DNA of 9,011 nucleotides, from NCBI GenBank assembly GCA_900759575.1, contig CAAEVU010000026.1, forward strand, positions 1 through 9,011. Direction: 5' to 3'. A program made the position numbers and the translations under genes. Of the stretch, positions 1 through 5,918 are shown one piece after another (positions within the stretch are counted from its first letter, which is position 1; every line of letters begins with the position of its first letter). The notes beneath the pieces were generated by a model. The model did no database searches. It was not told where the DNA came from and was given only the letters and a program-made list of their open reading frames with translations. This DNA is from Clostridia bacterium. Its GTDB lineage: Bacteria; Bacillota; Clostridia; Oscillospirales; Acutalibacteraceae.

Positions 1-1225
1 CTTGCTTCATGATTTCTCCAGGCTGTTTGTCAGGATCATTTCCTTCTGTAACCTTGAAATTGAAGTCCGCATACTCTTCATTGGCGATCACATCTTCATA
101 AAGCTGTCCCACCAACTGGGGCATCTTCATCAAATCGCTTCCCTCATCCGGGCGGTTATTCCAATAGTTCAGGAAGTAGATGGCTGCCACTGCCACAACC
201 ACAATGATCGCGGCAACAAGGACGCCTTTGACCACCATGGCCCCTTTGGCGCTGCGGCGGGAACGCACCAACTCTTCTTCATATTCATAATCGTCGTTGT
301 AAGACGGAGTCTGCCGGGCAGAATCATACGCCTCCATGCTGCGGGAAGCGTCATACCGAGCATTGGCCGTTTGCAGGTCATAATGGAACACAATATTGGG
401 ATTGCGACGGAACTCATCCAGATCGTCCAACATTTCACCAGCGGATTGGAACCGGTCCACCGGATTCTTCTCCATAGCCTTCATGGTGATCTGCTCCAAA
501 CCTCTGGGAATGGAGGGATTCAATTCCCGAGGCATGACCGGTTTCGCCTGAAGCTGCATCAAGGCCACCGATACAGCGTTGTCCGCCACAAAGGGCAGCT
601 TCCCGGTGAGCATCTCATACAGCATGACGCCCACAGAATAAATGTCGGCCTTATCGGTGATATAATCGCCGCTGGCCTGTTCCGGGGCGATATAATGCAC
701 AGAACCAATGGCTTTATCTGTCATGGTGGTGGTTTCGCTTTGGAGGAATCTGGCAATGCCGAAATCGGCTACCTTAATGGTGCCGTCCTGCAAAAGCATA
801 ATATTTTGAGGCTTGATGTCCCGATGAATGATCCCCTTTTCATGGGCGCATTCCAACGCCATCAAAATCTGGGTGGTGAAATGCACTGCCTCATTCCAAC
901 GGATCACGCCTTCCTGCTCGATATATTTTTTCAGGGTGATTCCGTCGATAAACTCCATCACGATATACTGGATTTGATCGCCAAAGCTCACGTCGTACAC
1001 TTTGACAATATTGGGATGGGAAAGTACCGCGATTGCCTTGGACTCATTGCGGAAACGGCGGAGAAAATCGCTGTTGTTGGAAAACTCTTCCTTCAAGATC
1101 TTGATTGCAACCCAGCGGCTTTCCACCCGGTCATAAGCCTTGTACACATAGGCCATGCCGCCCACGCCAACAAGCTCGTGGATTTCATACCTGCCGTCCA
1201 AGCGCTTGCCAATGAATCTATCCAT
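1..1225 (-). CDS. prkC: PASTA-domain Ser/Thr protein kinase (PrkC/Stk1 type), 3' end beyond window
   Basis: Membrane eukaryotic-like Ser/Thr kinase; in Firmicutes this family senses muropeptides or lipid II through external PASTA repeats and controls growth, wall synthesis and translation. I translated 408 codons from the ATG at 1225; the frame is open to the left edge. The kinase domain covers about residues 13-275: glycine loop G20-V-G-G-M, catalytic K42, HRD 134-136, DFG 154-156, APE 180-182. The Thr-rich activation segment (T165-T167, T169) resembles the PrkC autophosphorylation sites. A Tyr-rich acidic juxtamembrane linker (about 282-320) and basic RSRRSAK stretch precede one membrane helix (about 331-352). 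The first PASTA repeat begins near 366 (MPQLVG); later repeats are outside the window. The start is supported by family alignment of the first residues, although its Shine-Dalgarno (AGAAAGG, 1239-1245) is 13 nt away. It lies 37 nt after its presumed phosphatase partner. Family assignment is very secure; substrates are unknown. Confidence 0.96.
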   Translation of the reverse strand, partial: MDRFIGKRLDGRYEIHELVGVGGMAYVYKAYDRVESRWVAIKILKEEFSNNSDFLRRFRNESKAIAVLSHPNIVKVYDVSFGDQIQYIVMEFIDGITLKKYIEQEGVIRWNEAVHFTTQILMALECAHEKGIIHRDIKPQNIMLLQDGTIKVADFGIARFLQSETTTMTDKAIGSVHYIAPEQASGDYITDKADIYSVGVMLYEMLTGKLPFVADNAVSVALMQLQAKPVMPRELNPSIPRGLEQITMKAMEKNPVDRFQSAGEMLDDLDEFRRNPNIVFHYDLQTANARYDASRSMEAYDSARQTPSYNDDYEYEEELVRSRRSAKGAMVVKGVLVAAIIVVVAVAAIYFLNYWNNRPDEGSDLMKMPQLVGQLYEDVIANEEYADFNFKVTEGNDPDKQPGEIMKQ

Positions 1226-1262
1226 AAACGTTACCAAACCTTTCTGTAGAATCTGGCGGAAA

Positions 1263-2000
1263 TCAGCCGTTACTGATGAAAGCTACTGTAATATTATCAG
1301 CGCCGCCACATTTTATAGCGTATTGAATCAGCTCCTTGGAAAGGGTATGGCCCTGCTGGCCATATTTTTCCATGTACTGTTCCAGAAGTTCCTCGTCCAC
1401 ATAATTGGAAAGTCCATCCGAACAAGCCATTGCCAAATCCCCGGGAGAAAAATCCCAGGCAGCATAATCGCACCGCACCTGCTCGTGGACCCCTAACACG
1501 CGGGTAATAATATTCCGCTTGGGATGTACTCTTGCTTCCTCCGGCGTGATCTGGCCAAAATTGACAAGATCCTGCACATAGGAGTGGTCCATGGTGATCT
1601 GCGTCAATGCTTCTTCGTGCCGAAGGTATGCACGGCTGTCTCCGATATGGGCCACATGAAGCGTTCCTTTTGTGGCGATCATCAACACCACTGTGGTGCC
1701 CATTCCACGCAATTCCGGCTGCTCCAAAGCTGCCTGGTGAACCACGTCGTTTGCATGGTTGATAGCGTTGACCATGAGGTTTTTCAAATTGGGTTTGCTC
1801 ATATTTTCATCAAATCCGGAAAGGATTTGCTCTCGGATCGCTTCCACGGCCATGGCGCTGGCTACGTTGCCGCCGTTTGCTCCACCCATACCGTCACAGA
1901 CGATGGCCCAGGCACTATTGGGCGAAAACAGTCCGCAGTCACAGCTATCCTGGTTAGAACTGCGCACAGCGCCTACGTCTGTTTCAAAATCAACTCTCAT
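1263..2000 (-). CDS. prpC: PP2C-family Ser/Thr protein phosphatase (Stp/PrpC)
   Basis: Cytosolic Mn/Mg-dependent phosphatase that removes phosphates placed by the adjacent PASTA kinase, and the kinase's own phosphates. The 245-residue product has the compact bacterial PP2C length and all metal-site motifs: NQD 16-18, DGMGG 36-40, GMGTT 99-103, GDSRAYL 120-126, SDGL 194-197 and DNIT 235-238. The frame is open further upstream to an ATG at 2051, but I chose the ATG at 2000 because a strong Shine-Dalgarno (AAGGAGGG, 2008-2015) sits 7 nt before it and because MRVDFETDVG is the usual family N-terminus. This start lies inside rlmN, so the genes overlap by 11 nt in different frames and are probably translationally coupled. 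No signal peptide or membrane segment is seen. The kinase follows after 37 nt, the standard pairing in Firmicutes. Confidence 0.96.
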   Translation of the reverse strand: MRVDFETDVGAVRSSNQDSCDCGLFSPNSAWAIVCDGMGGANGGNVASAMAVEAIREQILSGFDENMSKPNLKNLMVNAINHANDVVHQAALEQPELRGMGTTVVLMIATKGTLHVAHIGDSRAYLRHEEALTQITMDHSYVQDLVNFGQITPEEARVHPKRNIITRVLGVHEQVRCDYAAWDFSPGDLAMACSDGLSNYVDEELLEQYMEKYGQQGHTLSKELIQYAIKCGGADNITVAFISNG

Positions 2001-3048
2001 GTCGGGTCCCTCCTTCGACTTTCCGCCTAAGTTGCCCACAGGAAGCATCAATATCCGAGCCCAACGTCCGCCTTACAGTGGCCGTAATGCCTCGCTCTTC
2101 CAACAGGGCTACAAAGCGCTTTTGCCGGTCCATTCCGCTTTTCTTATAACCAGTACCCGTCACATCATTGACAGGGATCAAATTCACATGGGCCAAAATA
2201 CCTTTCAGCCTGCTGGCCAATTCTTTCGCGCACCAATCCATATCGTTTACGCCGCTGATCATGGCATATTCGAAAGAGATGCGCCGGCTTGTTTTATCGC
2301 TGTAATATTTACAGGCCCGCAAAAGCTCTTCCATGTTCCATCGCTTATTTACCGGCATTGTCCGGGAACGGATCTCGTCGTTCGGCGCATGAAGAGATAC
2401 CGATAAAGTCAGTTGGAGCTTTTTATCCGCCAGGTCATAGATCTTATCTACCAGTCCACAGGTGGACAAGGAAATATGCCGCATACTCAGATTCAGTCCT
2501 TCCGGCGAAGTGACAAGCTCCAAAAAGCGCAGCACATTTTCATAGTTGTCCAGGGGTTCTCCCATACCCATAAGCACAATATGGGAAATCCGCTCCCCAG
2601 CATCCAGGGATGCTGCCTGCACCTGGGAAAGTATTTCGGATGCCGTCAGATTCCTGGCGAAACCGCTTTGGCCCGTAGCGCAAAAGCTACAGTTCATTTT
2701 ACACCCAACCTGGGTGGAAATGCAAATAGAACTTCCATGATGATAGTGCATCAGCACAGATTCCACATATTCCCCATCGGGTAAACGAAACAGATATTTC
2801 ACCGTACCGTCTTTGGATACCAGCTTCCGTTCCACTTCCGCCCAGGCAATCTGATATTTCTCGCCCAGCTCTTCCCGGAGGGATTTGGAAAGATCGGACA
2901 TCTGGGAAAAATCTTTCACGCCTCGGTGCAGCCAGCGGTACACTTGCTCTGCACGATATTTGGGCAATCCCAGTTCGCCAAATTCCTGGCGAAGTTCCGG
3001 AAATGTTTTCGATTTTATATCCCTGGGGTTCAAAAAGTCTGTGTTCAT
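1990..3048 (-). CDS. rlmN: Dual-specificity radical SAM methyltransferase RlmN (23S rRNA A2503 / tRNA A37)
   Basis: Radical SAM enzyme making 2-methyladenosine at A2503 in the 23S rRNA peptidyl-transferase centre and at A37 of certain tRNAs. The 352-residue product has the usual family length. An N-terminal accessory RNA-binding region (about 1-90) precedes the radical SAM barrel. The iron-sulfur ligands are C116, C120 and C123 (Cx3Cx2C), followed by the GMGEP SAM motif at 161-165. The methyl-carrying cysteine is C337 in SDIDASCGQLR. C109 and E96 align, by spacing from the cluster, with E. coli C118 and catalytic E105. The complete active-site set argues for RlmN; the paralogue Cfr has similar motifs, but this housekeeping context favours RlmN. 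The ATG overlaps the rsmB stop as ATGA, with AAAAGGAG (3053-3060) 4 nt upstream. The last 11 nt overlap the phosphatase gene. Confidence 0.97.
   Translation of the reverse strand: MNTDFLNPRDIKSKTFPELRQEFGELGLPKYRAEQVYRWLHRGVKDFSQMSDLSKSLREELGEKYQIAWAEVERKLVSKDGTVKYLFRLPDGEYVESVLMHYHHGSSICISTQVGCKMNCSFCATGQSGFARNLTASEILSQVQAASLDAGERISHIVLMGMGEPLDNYENVLRFLELVTSPEGLNLSMRHISLSTCGLVDKIYDLADKKLQLTLSVSLHAPNDEIRSRTMPVNKRWNMEELLRACKYYSDKTSRRISFEYAMISGVNDMDWCAKELASRLKGILAHVNLIPVNDVTGTGYKKSGMDRQKRFVALLEERGITATVRRTLGSDIDASCGQLRRKVEGGTRHES
2008..2015 (-). promoter_or_regulatory. Ribosome binding site of the PP2C gene
   Basis: AAGGAGGG on the minus strand, 7 nt upstream of the ATG at 2000. It is the best Shine-Dalgarno match I found at a gene start in the window, lies entirely within the last codons of rlmN, and decides the PP2C start against the upstream ATG at 2051. 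Confidence 0.85.
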
Positions 3049-4382
3049 AAATCTCCTTTTCTGCGAAAGCGGGCGGCAAAGAAACCGTCAGAGCCCCCCG
3101 CAAAAGGCAGCATTGTCAAAGTATGGGCCGGTTCATCCACAAGACGTTCCACTCCGGGCAGAGAAAACTCCGCCGGCTCAAAATCCGGATGTTCTGAAAG
3201 GAACCGCTTTGCCACTTCCCCATTTTCGGCAGGGTTTAATGTGCAGGTGGCATAAACCAGCAACCCGCCCGGTTTGACCAAAGAAGCTCCATTTGTCAAA
3301 ATCTCATATTGAAGCTTGGGCAGCTCCTTGACAGATGATACGGGCTTATAGCGAATTTCCGGTTTACGCCGAATAACTCCATAACCCGAGCAAGGCACAT
3401 CGCAAAGCACCCCATCCATCAATGACAACCCTTCGTAGGGCTTTTGGCCGTCCCGTTGTTCCGCTTGAACGCAGCTCAAGCCCAATCTCTGCGCTCCCTG
3501 CTGAATCAACTTCACCCGGCCTTTATACAAATCAAAGGAATACACCTTCCCGCGATTTTCCAATGCTTCCGCCAGGGAAAATGTCTTTCCACCCGGTGCA
3601 GCACAGCAATCGCACAAGGTCTGTCCTGGCTGCACATGTAGCAGCTGGCAAGCCATTTGAGCGGACAGATCCTGCACATGGAACAGCCCCTCTTGAAATT
3701 CTGTCAGCGCCACAGGTGAACCTTCTCCCTGCAATATAGCTGCCCCAGAAGGGAAATCCAAAGGCAACAGGGTAAACCCCTTTTCCGCAAGGGACTTTCC
3801 CAGCTCCTCAACACTCACTCGAAGAGTATTCACACGGATATAAAGGGCGGGTCTCTCTTGAAAAGCCTCCAACAGTTTTGCTGTAATGTCTTTTCCATAT
3901 GCCCGCTGCCACAAGGAGATCAACTCTTGCGGCATAGAATACTGCAAGCTCAACGCGGAAAGGGCCTCTCCTTCCGGCAAGGACAACGCAGGCTTTTTTC
4001 GGACCAGGTTTCGCAGCACTCCGTTGACCAAGCCAGAGTACACGCCCTTTTTGTAAGCCTTTGCTTCCTCTACCGCCTGGTTTACCGCGGCGGAATCCGG
4101 TACCCGGTCCAAGTAAAGAATTTGATATGCCCCGCAGCGCAGAAGCATCCACACGGTGGGGTCCACCTTTTTCTTTGGATCTCGCAAACATCCTCGGAGA
4201 AAATAATCCAGAGGCAACCGCTTTTCCAGAACTCCGTAAAAGATCGTGGAAGCCAGCCCTCCATCCCGGTGGTCCAATCCCGCGGCACGGAGCGCTTTAT
4301 CGATCACAATATTGGAATAGCCTTCATTTTCTTCCATTTGCAGCAAAGCCTGCAAAGCGGTATGTCTGGCGGTTGCCTTCAT
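3045..4382 (-). CDS. rsmB: 16S rRNA (cytosine-967-C5)-methyltransferase RsmB
   Basis: SAM-dependent m5C methyltransferase acting on 16S rRNA (C967 in E. coli numbering). The 445-residue product has the standard two-part architecture: an N-terminal NusB-like helical RNA-binding domain (about 5-130) and a C-terminal Rossmann methyltransferase domain. Motif I is CAAPGGKT (260-267). The acidic SAM-ribose residue is in YSFDLYKG (281-288). Motif IV is DVPCSGYGVIRR (328-339) with C331. Motif VI is YATCTLNP (377-384) with C380, the likely nucleophile. The NusB-like fusion separates RsmB from RsmF/YebU and other NOL1/NOP2/Sun proteins. The ATG at 4382 has AGGAAG (4388-4393) 5 nt upstream. Its stop overlaps the rlmN start (ATGA), pairing two rRNA methylases. 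It follows the only sizeable gap in the cluster, so an additional promoter is possible here but not shown. Confidence 0.97.
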   Translation of the reverse strand: MKATARHTALQALLQMEENEGYSNIVIDKALRAAGLDHRDGGLASTIFYGVLEKRLPLDYFLRGCLRDPKKKVDPTVWMLLRCGAYQILYLDRVPDSAAVNQAVEEAKAYKKGVYSGLVNGVLRNLVRKKPALSLPEGEALSALSLQYSMPQELISLWQRAYGKDITAKLLEAFQERPALYIRVNTLRVSVEELGKSLAEKGFTLLPLDFPSGAAILQGEGSPVALTEFQEGLFHVQDLSAQMACQLLHVQPGQTLCDCCAAPGGKTFSLAEALENRGKVYSFDLYKGRVKLIQQGAQRLGLSCVQAEQRDGQKPYEGLSLMDGVLCDVPCSGYGVIRRKPEIRYKPVSSVKELPKLQYEILTNGASLVKPGGLLVYATCTLNPAENGEVAKRFLSEHPDFEPAEFSLPGVERLVDEPAHTLTMLPFAGGSDGFFAARFRRKGDL

Positions 4383-4479
4383 AGTATCTTCCTGCCTGTC
4401 TGAAACGTTATAAATTGTATTTGTCCACTGTGTTCCATTTTCAAGTGTTTTGGAATCTGCTTACAAAGCACTTGCTCCA
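4383..4479 (-). other. 97-bp fmt-rsmB intergenic region with imperfect hairpin
   Basis: This is the longest stretch without a gene. On the minus strand it holds an imperfect inverted repeat at 4442-4474: CAAGTG (4469-4474) pairs with CACTTG (4442-4447), then a 1x1 C/A mismatch, then TTTG pairs with CAAA, around an 11-nt loop. An A-run (AAAA) rather than a T-run follows, so it does not look like an intrinsic terminator. Overlapping alternatives exist (TGCTT-TGT-AAGCA inside the loop side; TTCCA with TGGAA further down). I see no coding potential and no recognisable riboswitch. Confidence 0.5.
4414..4444 (-). promoter_or_regulatory. Weak candidate sigma-A promoter upstream of rsmB
   Basis: TTGAAA (4439-4444) as a -35 and TACAAT (4414-4419) as a -10 match the vegetative consensus reasonably, but the 19-nt spacer is longer than the preferred 17. 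It is the only promoter-like pair I noticed in the fmt-rsmB gap and could give rsmB-rlmN-phosphatase-kinase independent expression. A chance match in an AT-rich gap is equally plausible. Confidence 0.25.
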
Positions 4480-5400
4480 TTACTCAAAACACAAACCGTC
4501 CTGCAGGGGGTGCCCCAGCAAATAGCTTTTTCCATCCATCCGTTTTCCGTTTTCCGTCTGGATCTCCACAAGCTCCAAAGCGCCTTCGCCACAATACACA
4601 CAAAGGTTTCCTTCTCGCACAAAGGCTTTCCCCGGTGCACCGCTTCCCGATACCACTCTGGAAGCATGCAGTTTCAATTTTTTACCATCCAAGTAAGAAT
4701 AGGCGGACGGCCAAGGATTCAGTCCGCGAATCAAATCGTGCAGCTCCTGGGCAGACTTTGTCCAATCAATCACGGAAAGCTCTTTAGACAGCATGGGCGC
4801 CAAAGTTGCTTCCTCTTCCTTTTGCGGAATGGGAGTCAATTCTCCTCGTTCCAAACGCTCCAAGGTCTCAAGGAGCAAGTCGGCTCCCAAATCTTTCAAC
4901 CTGTCAAAAAGTTCTCCAGCGGTTTCCTCTTCTCCAACAGGTGTTTCCGTCTTTAAAAGCATATCCCCCGTGTCTAAGCCCACTCCCATGAACATAGTGG
5001 TGACGCCGGCAGTCTTATCCCCGTGAATCAAAGTCCACTGTATGGGCGCTGCTCCACGATATTTAGGAAGCAGAGAACCGTGAACATTGATACAACCAAG
5101 CCGAGGCGCATCCAACACCGCTTTCGGGAGGATTTTCCCATAGGCCACCACAACGATCACATCCGCATTCCAACTGCGGATCTCTTCTTGGACTTCCTCG
5201 TTTCGCAGAGTTGTAGGCTGAAAAACAGGAATGCCGTGCTGCAGCGCCAGTTCCTTCACCGGAGTGGGCTGAAGTTTATGGCCCCGGCCTTTGGGCTTGT
5301 CCGGCTGGGTATACACCGCACAGACATCATACCCTTTTGCAAGGAGCTTTTCCAAGGAAGGTACTGCGAAATCCGGAGTACCCATAAAAATCACACGCAT
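4480..5400 (-). CDS. fmt: Methionyl-tRNA formyltransferase
   Basis: Transfers a formyl group from 10-formyl-tetrahydrofolate to the amino group of Met-tRNAfMet, making the bacterial initiator. The 306-residue length is close to the family norm (about 310). The N-terminal formyltransferase fold begins VIFMGTPDFAVPSL. The catalytic triad is visible as N105 and H107 in INVHGSLLP and D143 in GLDTGDM. The characteristic PKYRGAAPIQW folate/tRNA segment is at 112-122, and the variable basic loop KPKGRGHKLQ (35-44) contacts the acceptor arm in the E. coli enzyme. The C-terminal OB-like tRNA-binding domain covers about 205-306 (GLNPWPSAY near 229-237). The ATG at 5400 has GAGGGTG (5406-5412) 5 nt upstream, overlapping the def stop; the gap to def is 10 nt. 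The pairing with deformylase is functional: one adds the formyl group, the other removes it. Confidence 0.98.
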   Translation of the reverse strand: MRVIFMGTPDFAVPSLEKLLAKGYDVCAVYTQPDKPKGRGHKLQPTPVKELALQHGIPVFQPTTLRNEEVQEEIRSWNADVIVVVAYGKILPKAVLDAPRLGCINVHGSLLPKYRGAAPIQWTLIHGDKTAGVTTMFMGVGLDTGDMLLKTETPVGEEETAGELFDRLKDLGADLLLETLERLERGELTPIPQKEEEATLAPMLSKELSVIDWTKSAQELHDLIRGLNPWPSAYSYLDGKKLKLHASRVVSGSGAPGKAFVREGNLCVYCGEGALELVEIQTENGKRMDGKSYLLGHPLQDGLCFE

Positions 5401-5410
5401 GGTGTCACCC

Positions 5411-5899
5411 TCATTCTTCTACTTCAATAACTCCAGACTCCAATTCCTCCGGAGTAAGCATCCGGCTCACATGAGCGGTGAACAACACCCCGTGAAGATG
5501 GTCGATTTCGTGGCAGAACGCACGAGCACAAAGAGCTTCACCTGTTTTTTCAAACCAGTTTCCGTTGCGGTCCTGAGCTTTTACAGTGACCTTCATTGGA
5601 CGCTTTACCAAGCCGTATTCTCCAGGATAGGAGAGGCAGCCTTCCGCCCCGTTTTGTTCGCCCTCAGTGGCGATGATTTCCGGGTTGACCAGCTCAATGG
5701 GACCATCCCCTACATCTACCACGCACACTTGCCGCAGAATGCCCACCTGAGGCGCCGCCAGACCAGCGCCATTGGCGTCGGCCAAGGTCTCCTTCATGTC
5801 GTCCAGAAGCTGATGAAGTTTTTTATCAAACTTCTCTACCTTGCGGCATTCCTTTTCCAATACTTCATCGCCAAATTTTACTATTTTCCGAATTGCCAT
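5411..5899 (-). CDS. def: Peptide deformylase
   Basis: Metalloenzyme (usually Fe2+) that removes the N-formyl group from new proteins as they leave the ribosome. From the chosen start the product is 162 residues. The three family motifs are intact: GAGLAAPQ (44-51), EGCLS (86-90, metal ligand C88) and HEIDH (130-134, ligands H130 and H134, catalytic E131). Motif 2 is EGCLS with a short insert before it, consistent with the compact type 1 forms found in Clostridia and Gram-negatives rather than the longer type 2 enzymes. A TTG at 5908 in the same frame is only 1 nt from the Shine-Dalgarno AAAGGA (5910-5915); the ATG at 5899 is 10 nt from it and gives the usual MAIRKIV start, so I prefer 5899. 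It begins 19 nt after priA and ends 10 nt before fmt. Confidence 0.97.
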   Translation of the reverse strand: MAIRKIVKFGDEVLEKECRKVEKFDKKLHQLLDDMKETLADANGAGLAAPQVGILRQVCVVDVGDGPIELVNPEIIATEGEQNGAEGCLSYPGEYGLVKRPMKVTVKAQDRNGNWFEKTGEALCARAFCHEIDHLHGVLFTAHVSRMLTPEELESGVIEVEE

Positions 5900-5918
5900 G
5901 ATTTTCAAGTCCTTTCGC

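Noticed and set aside
2..1249. 415-codon plus-strand open frame opposite the kinase
   Set aside because: The minus strand encodes an intact kinase with all catalytic motifs across the same bases. The plus-strand translation is His- and Ile-rich with no recognisable domain, as expected of an antisense shadow of a codon-biased gene.
1262..1277. ATCAG/CTGAT hairpin over the end of the phosphatase gene as a possible terminator before the kinase
   Set aside because: Only 5 bp with a 6-nt loop, and no run of T follows on the minus strand. The kinase is close behind, so read-through is expected.
3808..4191. 127-codon minus-strand frame overlapping rsmB in another frame
   Set aside because: It is Arg- and Gly-rich, covers the NusB-like part of rsmB, and shows no domain. 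It is an out-of-frame shadow.
4442..4474. Intrinsic terminator after fmt
   Set aside because: The stem is interrupted by a mismatch and followed by AAAATGG rather than a T-tract on the transcribed strand, so it does not fit a Rho-independent terminator.
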